Source of the DNA: Actinospica sp035493475
GTDB lineage: Bacteria > Actinomycetota > Actinomycetes > Streptomycetales > Catenulisporaceae
DNA length: 64,000 nucleotides
Assembly (NCBI GenBank): GCA_035493475.1
Contig: DATJIF010000139.1
Coordinates: forward strand, 1 to 64,000
Direction of reading: 5' to 3'
Part shown: positions 33,182 to 41,512 of the stretch, one piece after another
Numbering within the stretch: position 1 is the first letter of the stretch
Layout: every line of letters begins with the position of its first letter
The notes under the pieces: model-generated
The model's input: only the letters and a program-made list of their open reading frames with translations
The model's database searches: none
Told to the model about the DNA's origin: nothing
Program-made: the position numbers and the translations under genes

Positions 33182-33957
33182 TGAAACGGGCCTTGTGCGC
33201 CCTGGCCGTCGCCGCCGCGATCGGTGCAGCGGCCGGATGCAGTTCTCCCACCATCTCGACCGCGACGGACAGTCTGACCACGATCCAGGTCGTCGCGGCC
33301 GAGAGCGTCTGGGCGGAGGTGGCGACGCAGATCGGCGGCACGAACGTGCACGTCACGACGCTCACCAACGGCTCCGGCGACAAGAAGGCGGTCGCGGGCG
33401 CGCAGGTGCTCATCGTGAACGGCGCCGGGCTCGATCCGTGGGCCAGCGAGGACGCCGCGACGAATCCCGGCGTCGGCCGCCTCGACGTGAACGTGGGCGA
33501 CGAGGTGGGCGTGACGCCGGGCGGAGACCCGTATCTCTGGTACGACCCGGCCTACGTGAACGCGGCGGCCGAGCGGATCGAGGCGGACTTCGCGCAGCTC
33601 CGGCCGGGCAGCGCGACGTACTTCCAGCAGCAGGAGCAGGCCTTCGAACGCAGCTCGCAGGCCACTGACGAAGCCCTCGCCAGCACGATCAAGTCCCGGT
33701 TCGCCGGAACGCACGTGACGACGTGCGCCGGTCTCGCCTCGGACGTCGCCGCGCACCTCGGACTCAAGCCGCAACAGAAGCTCACCCAGAGCAAGGCTCT
33801 GCTCTGCGATACGCAAGGAGACCGGAGCCTGCTCGCGGCGGCCGCCAGCGCCAAGATCCCGGTCGTCTCGCTGACCGAGACCCTGGCGCCCGCCGGAACG
33901 ACCTTCCAGCAGTGGCTGACCGCCCAGCTCCAGCAGATCCAGCAGGCCCTCACGTAA
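33181..33957 (+). CDS. ZnuA/TroA-like lipoprotein lacking the usual histidine ligands
   Basis: This 258-aa lipoprotein (lipobox AAGC near 20) has the cluster A-I binding-protein fold: VVAAESVWAEVATQIGG, VLIVNGAGLDPWASE, LWYDPAYVNAAAERIEADF and a C-terminal IPVVSLTETLAPAGTTFQQWL. In metal-binding members a first His sits in an NPDADPH-x-YE loop and a second in D-N-P-H-L-W-Y. Here the first loop is short and has no His (LTNGSGDKKAV), and the second reads GDPYLWY. Zn2+ or Mn2+ binding is therefore doubtful and no ABC permease is adjacent. It is coupled by a 1-nt overlap to the FKBP lipoprotein and cellulase. It may have a new ligand or a structural role. Confidence 0.78.
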   Translation: MKRALCALAVAAAIGAAAGCSSPTISTATDSLTTIQVVAAESVWAEVATQIGGTNVHVTTLTNGSGDKKAVAGAQVLIVNGAGLDPWASEDAATNPGVGRLDVNVGDEVGVTPGGDPYLWYDPAYVNAAAERIEADFAQLRPGSATYFQQQEQAFERSSQATDEALASTIKSRFAGTHVTTCAGLASDVAAHLGLKPQQKLTQSKALLCDTQGDRSLLAAAASAKIPVVSLTETLAPAGTTFQQWLTAQLQQIQQALT

Positions 33958-33965
33958 GGAAAGGC

Positions 33966-35534
33966 CTAGCGGAAGTCCGGCTCGACGGCGATGCGGCCCG
34001 ACCTCATGGCGGCCCGCATCGCCGCGTAGTCGTGCTCGTTCTGGTCGGCGTACGCGGAGGCGAACTCGGCGATCGCGTGCGCGAACGTCGTATCGTCGCC
34101 CAGATACGACGCGATGGCCACGCGGTCGCCGGTGCGCGCGTGCGCCCGCGCGAGCGTCCAACCGCACAGGCGGCCGTAGTCGCGCATGCCGTCCGGCACC
34201 ATGTCCTCCACGGTCGCAGAGCCCTTCCAGTCGGCGAGCTGCCGCACGTAGAAGTCGCGCCGCTGCCCGTCGATCCCGTCGGCGGTCTCCCAGCCGAGGA
34301 AGATGTCGCTCGCCGCCTGCATCAGCCGCTGACCGTCCACGACCCGCTTGCCCTGGCACCGCTCGTGGTGCGGAACCGCCAGAGAGCGTCCGAGGAGTGG
34401 AGGCTGGGCTCGCGGGCCGATGGCTCTCGCCTGGCCGCGTTCTCGTCGGTCGCCACCCAAACCCAGGGTGGCTCCCTCCTCGGCCTTGCCAGACTCGGCC
34501 CTCGACCCGCTCCCTGATCCAGCCTCCACTCCTCGGACGCTCTTGACGCCGCCGTACTCCGAGATCACCGACCGCTGCGCCTCCTTGATCTGCAGGAACA
34601 GCGGATCGTTGTCGTCCCGGCCGTACATCAGCACGATCCAGCAGCGCGTCCCCACGCTGCCCACGCCGACGACCTTGCGCGCCATGTCGACGAACTCGAA
34701 CTTGTCCAGCAGGGTCCGGCGGTCCGACTGCAGGGTGTCGCGGTACTTGCCGAGCAGCACGCGCACCCGCTCCTCGAAGTCGGCGCGGTCGTCTTCGGTC
34801 AGCAGGTCGCGCACCGGGACGATGAGCGGGGGATCGGCGACGATGTGCCGCCGGCCGTCCTCCAGCGCCGTCAGCTTCCCCATAGCCCGGCGGCTGTTGC
34901 GGGTCCGGGCGCGTTCGATGGACTTGTCGACCGCCTTGCGCCGCGCCTTCTTGAGCTGGTCCTTCAGCATGTGCTTGAGCTCGGCCACGTCGGCCTGCGC
35001 GTACCAGACGTCGAGCTCGTGCATCCCGGCGAACGCGGCCATCGCGTCCTGGTACGCGCGGACCGTGGCCAGCTGGATGGCGCGCCGGTGCTTGCGTCCG
35101 AAGCCGTTGGCCCGCGCCGCGATCTCCAGACTCGCGGTCAGCCGCTTCACGTCCCACTCCCACGGTCCGGGATGCGTCTCGTCGAAGTCGTTCAGGTCGA
35201 ACACGAGCCGCCGCTCGGGCGAGGCGAACAGGCCGAAGTTGGCCAGGTGCGCGTCGCCGCACAGTTGCACCCGGATCCCCGAGTCCGGCGTGCCCGCGAG
35301 GTCGGCCGCCATCACGGCGGCGGCGCCGCGGAAGAAGGCGAACGGCGAGGCGAGCATCCGACCGTGCCGGATCGGCACCAGCTCCGGCACGCGGCTCGCG
35401 GCCTGCCGTTCCAGGATCGCGATCGGATCGCGCCGGCCGACGTGGGACTGCAGGGAGGCGTGCGCGGCGGGCGGGGTGGCATCCCGGGAGTGAACCCCGA
35501 GCTCAGCCGAGGTCTGCACGGCGATACTGGTCAT
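33966..35534 (-). CDS. DUF2252 protein with in-frame inserted element
   Basis: This is a 522-aa protein of the kinase-like DUF2252 family. Blocks are VQLCGDAHLANFGLFASPERRLVFDLNDFDE, PWEWDVKRL, VDMARKVVGVGSVGTRCW and VVDGQRLMQAASDIFLGW. The HANFG...DFDE pattern recalls aminoglycoside-phosphotransferase-like active sites; the family function is unknown. Residues about 331-384 have no counterpart in the family and are encoded by a 161-bp element with long terminal inverted repeats, which keeps the frame open. The ATG at 35534 has GGAGG 4 nt upstream. The gene converges on the ZnuA-like gene with an 8-nt gap. Confidence 0.85.
   Translation of the reverse strand: MTSIAVQTSAELGVHSRDATPPAAHASLQSHVGRRDPIAILERQAASRVPELVPIRHGRMLASPFAFFRGAAAVMAADLAGTPDSGIRVQLCGDAHLANFGLFASPERRLVFDLNDFDETHPGPWEWDVKRLTASLEIAARANGFGRKHRRAIQLATVRAYQDAMAAFAGMHELDVWYAQADVAELKHMLKDQLKKARRKAVDKSIERARTRNSRRAMGKLTALEDGRRHIVADPPLIVPVRDLLTEDDRADFEERVRVLLGKYRDTLQSDRRTLLDKFEFVDMARKVVGVGSVGTRCWIVLMYGRDDNDPLFLQIKEAQRSVISEYGGVKSVRGVEAGSGSGSRAESGKAEEGATLGLGGDRRERGQARAIGPRAQPPLLGRSLAVPHHERCQGKRVVDGQRLMQAASDIFLGWETADGIDGQRRDFYVRQLADWKGSATVEDMVPDGMRDYGRLCGWTLARAHARTGDRVAIASYLGDDTTFAHAIAEFASAYADQNEHDYAAMRAAMRSGRIAVEPDFR
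34383..34543. repeat. MITE-like palindromic element inside the DUF2252 gene
   Basis: The ends are 25-bp perfect inverted repeats at 34383-34407 and 34519-34543 (core CGAGGAGTGGAGGCT and its complement). The interior has a second hairpin GCCACCC-N7-GGGTGGC (34452-34472). It codes for no transposase and contributes about 54 Gly/Arg/Ser-rich residues to the host protein without a stop. No clear target-site duplication is visible. I noticed no second copy in the window. Confidence 0.8.
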
Positions 35535-35663
35535 GATGCCTCCCGACGCCCGCAGGGATCGTGCGCGAACAGCGCCTCTCGACATCCTCCGTCCGCCGGG
35601 ACGTTCCTGCTACTCGGGTGTACCGCGTTCGCAGTAACAGCCGTACTTCGGCTCTAAGATGCG

Positions 35664-36320
35664 ATGGTGGGAACGCGTGGACGCCAGGCGGTGGGCACCA
35701 AGGACGCCATCATGGCGACGGCCGAACGGCTGTTCGCCGAGCACGGGGTGACCGCCGTCTCCAGCCGGCAGATCAGCGAGGCCGCCGGGCAGGGCAACAA
35801 CGCGGCGGTCGGCTACCACTTCGGCGCGAAGTCCGACCTGATCCGGGCGATCGTGCACCGGCACGACGCGGAGATCGAGCAGTCCCGGCACCTGCTGGTC
35901 GAGCAGCGCGGCACCGCGGACGCCGACGTGCGCACCTGGGTCGAGTGCCTGGTCCGGCCGCTCACCAGGCACCTGGCCGCGGCGGGCCGCCCCTCCTGGT
36001 ACGCGCGCTTCTCGCTGCAGATGCACACCGACCCGGCGCTGCGCGAGATCGTCACCGACGAGATCCTCGGCGCGCCCTCGCTCGGCCGGATCGTGCGGGG
36101 CCTGCAGGACGGGATGGCCGCGCTGCCGGAGGACGTGCAGCGGGAGCGCTTCGAGATGATCCGCAGCCTGATCATGCACACGTGCGCGGACCGGGAACGC
36201 GCGCTGGCCGCCTCGGAGCAGCCGCCGGACCAGGCCTGGAACCGCACCGCGGCGCTCCTGGTGGACGCCGTCACCGCCGTGCTCGCCGCACCCGATTCGG
36301 CCGGCCTCGCGAAAAATTAA
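35664..36320 (+). CDS. TetR family regulator upstream of a P450 module
   Basis: The 218-aa protein has an N-terminal HTH (about 12-60): AERLFAEHGVTAVSSRQISEAAGQGNNAAVGYHFG, where VGYHFG is the usual end of the recognition helix. A TetR ligand domain with VRTWVECLVRPLTRHL follows. It lies 70 nt before a ferredoxin-P450 pair in the same direction. It probably responds to the P450 substrate, a lipophilic compound. The gap behind it holds TTAAGTC-N8-GACTTAA (36317-36338), a possible operator for this protein or for the MarR gene's product. Confidence 0.85.
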   Translation: MVGTRGRQAVGTKDAIMATAERLFAEHGVTAVSSRQISEAAGQGNNAAVGYHFGAKSDLIRAIVHRHDAEIEQSRHLLVEQRGTADADVRTWVECLVRPLTRHLAAAGRPSWYARFSLQMHTDPALREIVTDEILGAPSLGRIVRGLQDGMAALPEDVQRERFEMIRSLIMHTCADRERALAASEQPPDQAWNRTAALLVDAVTAVLAAPDSAGLAKN

Positions 36321-36340
36321 GTCGGACGCTTGACTTAAGA
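36317..36340. promoter_or_regulatory. inverted repeat and MarR-box-like sequence before ferredoxin-P450
   Basis: TTAAGTC (36317-36323) and GACTTAA (36332-36338) form a 7-bp inverted repeat. CTTGACTTAAG (36330-36340) matches 10 of 11 bases of both boxes in the MarR/dehydrogenase intergenic region at 38914 and 38942. Confidence 0.45.
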
Positions 36341-36389
36341 ATACGTCCCGCAGTTGACTGATCACGGAACGATAACCTCTCCCGAGAGC

Positions 36390-36608
36390 ATGGTGAGCAC
36401 GATGACCATGAAGGTGACGGTCGATCAGGACAAGTGCTGCGGCTCGGGCCAGTGTGTGGTGCTGGCCCCCGACGTGTTCGACCAGCGGGAGGAGGACGGC
36501 ATCGTCGACCTGCTCGATCCCGGGCCGTCCGACACCCTGTGGGACGACGTGCGCGAGGCCGCGAGCGTCTGCCCGGCCGCGGCGATCCTCGTCGAGGAGC
36601 ACGCCTGA
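36390..36608 (+). CDS. [3Fe-4S]-type ferredoxin, P450 partner
   Basis: This is a small acidic ferredoxin of up to 72 aa. The cluster ligands are in KCCGSGQC and later VCPAAAI, the pattern of actinobacterial P450 ferredoxins. DVFDQREEDG is the usual linking stretch. Its start is uncertain among ATGs at 36390, 36402 and 36408; the last would give MKVTVDQDK, the commonest family start. It would hand electrons to the P450 encoded next, whose ATG overlaps its stop by one base. No reductase is adjacent; the reductase at 41707 may serve both modules. Confidence 0.87.
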   Translation: MVSTMTMKVTVDQDKCCGSGQCVVLAPDVFDQREEDGIVDLLDPGPSDTLWDDVREAASVCPAAAILVEEHA

Positions 36609-37840
36609 TGACGACCGAATCCGTCCTCGACGACACCGCCGAGACCGCCCCCGGCTACCCGATGCGCAAGGCCGCGGGCTGCCCCTTCGACCCGCCGCCC
36701 GAGCTCACCGAACTGCGCGAGCAGGGCCCGATCGCCAAGGTCCGGCTCTGGGACGGGAGCACCCCCTGGCTGGTCACCCGGTACGCCGACCAGCGCGCGC
36801 TGCTCGGCGACCCGCGGATCAGCTCCGACTCCACCCGGCACGGCTTCCCGCAGTTCGTGCCGCTGCCGCCGGACTCGGACGGCCGCCGGCTCAGCTTCAT
36901 CGGCATGGACGACCCCGAGCACGCCCGGCTGCGGCGCATGGTCACCGCGCAGTTCGCCATCAAGCGGATCGAGGCGATGCGCCCGGGCGTGCAGAAGATC
37001 GTGGACGAACTGCTCGACCAACTGCTCGCCGGTCCCCGCCCGGTGGACCTGGTCGAGGCCTTCGCGCTGCCGGTGCCCTCCCGGGTCATCTGCGACCTGC
37101 TCGGCGTCCCGTACGCCGACCACGGCTTCTTCCAGGACAACAGCAAGGTGCTGATCCGCCGCTCGGTCACGCCCGAGGAGCGGGCCGCCGCGCGCGACCG
37201 GCTCTACGGCTACCTCGACGGCCTGATCGCCGAGAAGCTCCGGCACCCCGCCGACGACCTGCTCTCCCAGCTGACGGAGCGGATCACGGCGGGCGAGCTG
37301 ACCCGCGAGGAGGCCGCGCAGATGGGCGTCCTGATGCTCGTCGCCGGGCACGAGACCACCGCCAACATGATCGCGCTCGGCACCTTCGCCCTGCTCGAGA
37401 ACCCCGAGCAGCTCGCCCGGCTGCGCGCGACCGACGACCCCGCGTCGATCGCCCGCGCCGTGAACGAGCTGCTGCGCTACCTCACCATCACCCACACCGG
37501 CCGGATCCGGCAGGTCCTCGACGACATCGAGGTGGCCGGGGAGGTGCTGCGCGCGGGCGACGGCGTGATCCTGCCCAACGACATCGCCAACCGGGACCCC
37601 GACGCGTTCCCCGACCCGGACCGGCTCGACCTCGACCGCGAGGCCCGGCACCACGTGGCCTTCGGCTTCGGCGTGCACCAGTGCCTCGGCCAGCCGCTCG
37701 CCCGCCTCGAACTGCAGGTCGTCTACAGCACGCTCTACCGCCGCATCCCGAACCTCCGGCTCGCCGTCGAACCCGGCGAGATCCCGCTCAAGCACGACGG
37801 CTTCGTCTACGGCGTCTACGAGCTGCCGGTCACCTGGTAG
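36608..37840 (+). CDS. cytochrome P450 (first copy)
   Basis: This 410-aa soluble bacterial P450 (CYP105-like by overall pattern) inserts oxygen into an unknown lipophilic substrate. It has the I-helix oxygen-binding motif AGHETT, the K-helix ELLR (ExxR) and the heme loop FGFGVHQCLGQPLARLEL with Cys as axial ligand. It is translationally coupled to the upstream ferredoxin (TGATG). It is closely similar in many blocks to the second P450 at 40230 (for example IKRIEAMRP, LLGVPYADH and LELQVVY), so the two are probably duplicates. Its stop is 2 nt from the convergent dehydrogenase gene. Confidence 0.93.
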   Translation: MTTESVLDDTAETAPGYPMRKAAGCPFDPPPELTELREQGPIAKVRLWDGSTPWLVTRYADQRALLGDPRISSDSTRHGFPQFVPLPPDSDGRRLSFIGMDDPEHARLRRMVTAQFAIKRIEAMRPGVQKIVDELLDQLLAGPRPVDLVEAFALPVPSRVICDLLGVPYADHGFFQDNSKVLIRRSVTPEERAAARDRLYGYLDGLIAEKLRHPADDLLSQLTERITAGELTREEAAQMGVLMLVAGHETTANMIALGTFALLENPEQLARLRATDDPASIARAVNELLRYLTITHTGRIRQVLDDIEVAGEVLRAGDGVILPNDIANRDPDAFPDPDRLDLDREARHHVAFGFGVHQCLGQPLARLELQVVYSTLYRRIPNLRLAVEPGEIPLKHDGFVYGVYELPVTW

Positions 37841-37841
37841 T

Positions 37842-38888
37842 TCACCCCTCCAGGGTCACGACCACCTTGTCCGCTGCACCGGGGGTCAACGCGAGCTCGA
37901 AGGCTCGGTCGACCTCGGTGTAGGGGACGCGGTGGCTGATGATCCGGGCGAAGCGGTCCTGATGCTCCACCAGTTGCGGGGTCACCTCGAAGATCTCGGT
38001 CGGATAGCCCTGCGAGGCGATCAGCGTCAGCTCACTGCGCAGCATGCCGCCGAGGTCGAGCTTGTCAGTGGGCTTTTGCACCGCGACCATGACGAGCTTC
38101 GCGTGCCACTTCGCGCTCGCCACCGTCGTGTTGATGACGGCGGGCACTCCGGCCGCGTCGAGGTAGATGTCCGTCCCGGCGGCCGGCTGCCCGAGCGCGT
38201 TCGCCCCGACGCCGTGCAGCTCCTTCAGCCGAGCCGTCACGTCCTCGGCCGAGGAGTCGATCACCGCGTCGGCGCCGACCTCGAGGGCCTTGGCCAGCCG
38301 CTCCGGGATCACGTCCGCCACGACCACGTGCTGCACGCCGCGCAGCTTCAGCCAGATCGTCGCGCCGAGCCCGATCGGACCCGCGCCGAACACGATCGCC
38401 TTGTCGGTCGGCTCGGCCTCGGAGCGGTTCACCGCGTGCAGCGCGACCGCCATCGGCTCGTTCAGCGACGCGACGTCGAACGGCACGATGTCCGGGAACG
38501 TCGCGACGCTCTTGCCCACCACCGCGTCCTCGATCAGGAGGTACTCGTTCATGCCGCCCTGCGCGCCGCCGCAGCCGATGATGCCCGAGTGGCCGGACTG
38601 CGGGTTGACCACGACGCGGTCGCCCACCTTCAGGTCCGCGACCTCGGCGCCGACCTCGACGACCTCGCCCGCGGGCTCGTGCCCGAGCACGATCGGCCGC
38701 AGCTCGCCGCCGGCCTGCGCGCGCGAGGGGAAGCCGCCCATGTGCAGGAACGTGACGTCGGTGCCGCAGATCCCGCACGCGCGCACCCGGACCAGCGCGT
38801 CCCGCGGACCCGGCGTCGGCCGCTCCACCTGCACGGACTCCACGACCCCGACCCCGGCGGTCTGCACGGACCTCATCTTCTCGGTCAT
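37842..38888 (-). CDS. zinc-binding medium-chain alcohol dehydrogenase
   Basis: The 348-aa enzyme has RACGICGTDVTFLH with the catalytic-Zn Cys, GHEPAGEVVEVG with the Zn-binding His-Glu, and a Rossmann NAD(P) site VFGAGPIGLGATIWLKL. It oxidises a secondary alcohol or polyol; sorbitol/threonine dehydrogenase relatives are closest. The usual four-Cys structural zinc loop is not obvious (NPQSGHSGIIGCGG). The ATG at 38888 is chosen over longer frames because those run through the intergenic repeats. It is divergent from a MarR gene with two palindromic boxes between them, so it is probably under its control. Confidence 0.87.
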   Translation of the reverse strand: MTEKMRSVQTAGVGVVESVQVERPTPGPRDALVRVRACGICGTDVTFLHMGGFPSRAQAGGELRPIVLGHEPAGEVVEVGAEVADLKVGDRVVVNPQSGHSGIIGCGGAQGGMNEYLLIEDAVVGKSVATFPDIVPFDVASLNEPMAVALHAVNRSEAEPTDKAIVFGAGPIGLGATIWLKLRGVQHVVVADVIPERLAKALEVGADAVIDSSAEDVTARLKELHGVGANALGQPAAGTDIYLDAAGVPAVINTTVASAKWHAKLVMVAVQKPTDKLDLGGMLRSELTLIASQGYPTEIFEVTPQLVEHQDRFARIISHRVPYTEVDRAFELALTPGAADKVVVTLEG

Positions 38889-38913
38889 CTCGGTCCCTCT
38901 CGCTCGTTCAATG

Positions 38914-38956
38914 CTTGACTTAGGCAAGCATATGAAGATTACTTGACTCAAGCAAG
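38914..38956. promoter_or_regulatory. two MarR operators in a divergent promoter region
   Basis: CTTGACTTAGGCAAG (38914-38928) and CTTGACTCAAGCAAG (38942-38956) are 15-mers with CTTG...CAAG ends, 28 bp apart. The plus-strand -10 candidate TAGGAT (38964-38969) lies just after the second. Confidence 0.72.
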
Positions 38957-38967
38957 TTCCTGCTAGG

Positions 38968-39492
38968 ATGGCCGCCATGCCCGCCACTTCCGCCCCCACC
39001 GTCTCCCCGGAGATCGCGGAGATCGAGACCGCGCTGACCGAGATCGCCTACCTGGCCAGCCGCGCCCGGCAGCACGAGCGGCTGATGGCCGTCGCCGGGG
39101 TCGCCCTCGACCGCTCCGCCGCCGCCCTGCTGCGCCAGCTGGCCATGGCCGAGCCGATCCGCGCGGGGGAGCTGGCCGGCCGGCTCGCGGTCGAGGCCTC
39201 GCACGTCACCCGGCAGGTCCAGCAGCTCGAACGCTCCGGCCACGTCACCCGCGTCCCCGACCCGGACGACGGCCGCGCCCAGCTGATCCAGCTCACCGCG
39301 GCCGGCCGGCGCGCGGTCGAGCGGATCCGCACGGTCGGCTGCCTCGGCATGCAGCAGGTGCTCGGCGACTGGCCCGCCGAGGACCTCGGCCGGCTCGCGG
39401 TGCTCTTCCGGCGGATGGTCGACGACTTCGTGGCGCACGCGGAGGACGAGATCGAGTTCGAGCTGCCCGATGAAGCCGCTGCCGAGAGGTGA
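38968..39492 (+). CDS. MarR family regulator
   Basis: This is a protein of about 174 aa with a winged helix. AGELAGRLAVEASHVTRQVQQLERSGHVTRVPDPDDGR is recognition helix plus wing, with the conserved D-x-D-x-R. It likely dimerises on the CTTG...CAAG boxes just upstream and represses itself and the dehydrogenase, and possibly the ferredoxin-P450 operon, which has a similar box. The alternative ATG at 38977 is attractive: TAGGAT at 38964-38969 would start transcription at that codon, giving a leaderless mRNA. Its 3' end overlaps the response regulator gene by 23 nt. Confidence 0.87.
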   Translation: MAAMPATSAPTVSPEIAEIETALTEIAYLASRARQHERLMAVAGVALDRSAAALLRQLAMAEPIRAGELAGRLAVEASHVTRQVQQLERSGHVTRVPDPDDGRAQLIQLTAAGRRAVERIRTVGCLGMQQVLGDWPAEDLGRLAVLFRRMVDDFVAHAEDEIEFELPDEAAAER

Positions 39493-40171
39493 GGGCCAGC
39501 GCGTCCTGGTCGCCGTCGCCGAGCCGGGGGACTGCGAACTCGTGGCGACGACGCTGCAACTGGCCGGATACTGGCACGTCCTCGCGGCCGACGGCGCCGA
39601 GGCGATGCAGCAGTTCGTCGCCCAGGACTTCGACCTCGTCATCGTCGACGTGGCGCTGCCCGGCCTCGCCGACCTGGGCCACGGCCGCCGCGTACCCCCG
39701 GCCGAACGCCCGCCGGTGCTGTTCCTGACCCCGCATCAGACGCTGCCCGACGTCGTGGACGAACTCGGCCTCGGCACCGCCGACTACGTCACCAAGCCCA
39801 TCCGCATCGCCGAGGTCCTGGCCCGCACCAAGATCCTGCTGCGCGCCAACGCCCGCGACGCGCCGCGCGGCGGGACCCTCGGCTACGCGGACCTCACCCT
39901 CGACGACGCCACCTGCCTGGCCCGCCGCGGCGAACTCGTCCTCAACCTGACCCCGGCCGAATACCGCCTGCTGCGGCACATGCTCGTCAACGCCGAACGC
40001 GTGCTGTCCAAGGAGCAGATCAGCCGGCACATCTGGGGCGAGGTCCGCGGCGACAACGCCATCGAGCAACTCGTCTCCCGGCTGCGCCGCAAGGTGGACC
40101 ACCGCGAACCCGCGCTGATCCGCACCCGCCGCGGCTTCGGCTACTGGCTCGGCCGGCCCGGTGGCGCGTGA
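39470..40171 (+). CDS. orphan OmpR-type response regulator with degenerate receiver
   Basis: This is a 233-aa protein with a receiver domain (about 8-120) and a winged-helix output domain (about 135-230; LTPAEYRLLRHMLVNAERVLSKEQISRHIWG then RTRRGFGYWL). The phospho-acceptor Asp (DLVIVDVALPG) and Lys (TKPI) are present, but the N-terminal acidic pair of normal receivers is replaced (VLVAVAEPGD). Mg-dependent phosphorylation may be weak or absent. There is no adjacent histidine kinase. The gene overlaps the MarR gene and lies just before the second P450 module, which it may control. Confidence 0.85.
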   Translation: MKPLPRGEGQRVLVAVAEPGDCELVATTLQLAGYWHVLAADGAEAMQQFVAQDFDLVIVDVALPGLADLGHGRRVPPAERPPVLFLTPHQTLPDVVDELGLGTADYVTKPIRIAEVLARTKILLRANARDAPRGGTLGYADLTLDDATCLARRGELVLNLTPAEYRLLRHMLVNAERVLSKEQISRHIWGEVRGDNAIEQLVSRLRRKVDHREPALIRTRRGFGYWLGRPGGA

Positions 40172-40229
40172 CCTGCGTCACGTCAGGGTTCTGTCAGGAA
40201 ACCGACCGGGCCGCGTCAGGGGGGTCTGA

Positions 40230-41498
40230 TTGGCTTTGACCATGGTTGACACCACCACATCAACTGAAACGCCCACGCAGACCGAGATCCTCGACTACCC
40301 CTTCCAGCGCGACCCGCGCTGCCCGCTGGCGCCCTCGCCGACCGTGCGCGAGATCCGCGAGAACGCCCCGCTCAGCCGGGTGCGGATCTGGAACGGGACG
40401 ACGCCGTGGCTGATCACCCGGCACGCGGACCAGCGCGCGCTGCTCACCGACCCGCGGGTCAGCGACGACGACCGGCTGCCCGGCTTCCCGTACGTCAACG
40501 CGCACCGGGCCGCGATCGCCCCGCACTCCCCGCGCCTGATCACCAACACCGACGCACCCGAGCACACGCGGCTGCGCCGGACGGTGAACGCGCCCTTCCT
40601 GATCAAGCGGATCGAGGCCATGCGGCCCGCGGTACAGGAGATCGTCGACCGGCTCGTCGACGAGATGCTCGCGTCGCCGCCCCCGGCCGACCTGCTCACC
40701 GCGTTCGCGCTCGCGGTGCCCTCGCTGGTGATCGCCAAGTTGCTCGGCGTCCCGTACGCCGACCACGAGTTCTTCCAGGAGAACAGCAACAAGGTCCTCG
40801 ACGGCGCGCTGTCGGTCGAGCAGGCGCGCGAGGCCAGCAGCGCGCTGTCCGGATACCTCGCCGAACTGCTCGAGCGGAAGATGGACTCACCCGCGCCGGA
40901 CGTGCTCAGCGAGATGGGGGAGCGGGTCAAGGCCGAGGAGATGACCTTTCAGGAGGCCGTCTCCATGGGGGTCGCGATGCTCATCGCCGGGCACGAGACG
41001 ACCGCCACGATGATCAGCCTCGGCACGCTCGCCCTGCTCCAGCACCCGGAACAGCTCGCCGAACTGCGCGAGAGCGAGGACCCGAAGTTCGTCGCCAACG
41101 CGGTCGAGGAACTGCTGCGCTACCTGACGATCGTGCAGACCGGCGTGCGGCGCGTGGCCAAGGAGGACATCGAATACGAGGGCCGGCTCATCCGCGCGGG
41201 CGACGGGATGCTGTTCGAACTGCACTCCGCAAACTGGGACGAGGCGGCGTTCCCCGCGGCCGATACGCTCGACCTGCACCGCCCCGCCCGCACTCACCAG
41301 GCCTTCGGCTACGGCCCGCACCAGTGCCTCGGCCAGTCGCTGGCCCGTCTCGAACTGCAGGTCGTGTACGGCACGCTCTACCGCCGCATCCCCACACTGC
41401 GGCTGGCCGCGCCGATCGAGCAGCTCGCCTTCAACCACACCGGCACCACGTACGGCGTGCGTTGCCTGCCGGTGACCTGGGAAGACCACCACAAGTGA
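40230..41498 (+). CDS. cytochrome P450 (second copy)
   Basis: This 422-aa P450 has the I-helix AGHETT, the K-helix ELLR and heme loop FGYGPHQCLGQSLARLEL. The start is probably TTG at 40230, with AGGGGGG 5 nt before it; ATG at 40242 is the alternative. It is followed by its own ferredoxin and ferredoxin reductase, making a complete three-part electron chain (NAD(P)H to FAD to Fe-S to heme). It is close to the P450 at 36608 in length and blocks. The substrate is unknown; terpenoid, fatty-acid or aromatic xenobiotics are typical of CYP105-like enzymes. Confidence 0.92.
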   Translation: MALTMVDTTTSTETPTQTEILDYPFQRDPRCPLAPSPTVREIRENAPLSRVRIWNGTTPWLITRHADQRALLTDPRVSDDDRLPGFPYVNAHRAAIAPHSPRLITNTDAPEHTRLRRTVNAPFLIKRIEAMRPAVQEIVDRLVDEMLASPPPADLLTAFALAVPSLVIAKLLGVPYADHEFFQENSNKVLDGALSVEQAREASSALSGYLAELLERKMDSPAPDVLSEMGERVKAEEMTFQEAVSMGVAMLIAGHETTATMISLGTLALLQHPEQLAELRESEDPKFVANAVEELLRYLTIVQTGVRRVAKEDIEYEGRLIRAGDGMLFELHSANWDEAAFPAADTLDLHRPARTHQAFGYGPHQCLGQSLARLELQVVYGTLYRRIPTLRLAAPIEQLAFNHTGTTYGVRCLPVTWEDHHK

Positions 41499-41512
41499 GG
41501 AGTCCGAGAACT

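Noticed and set aside
36331..36359. Standard promoter built on TTGACT before the ferredoxin gene
   Set aside because: TTGACT is present twice, but no -10 box falls at 16-19 nt from either.
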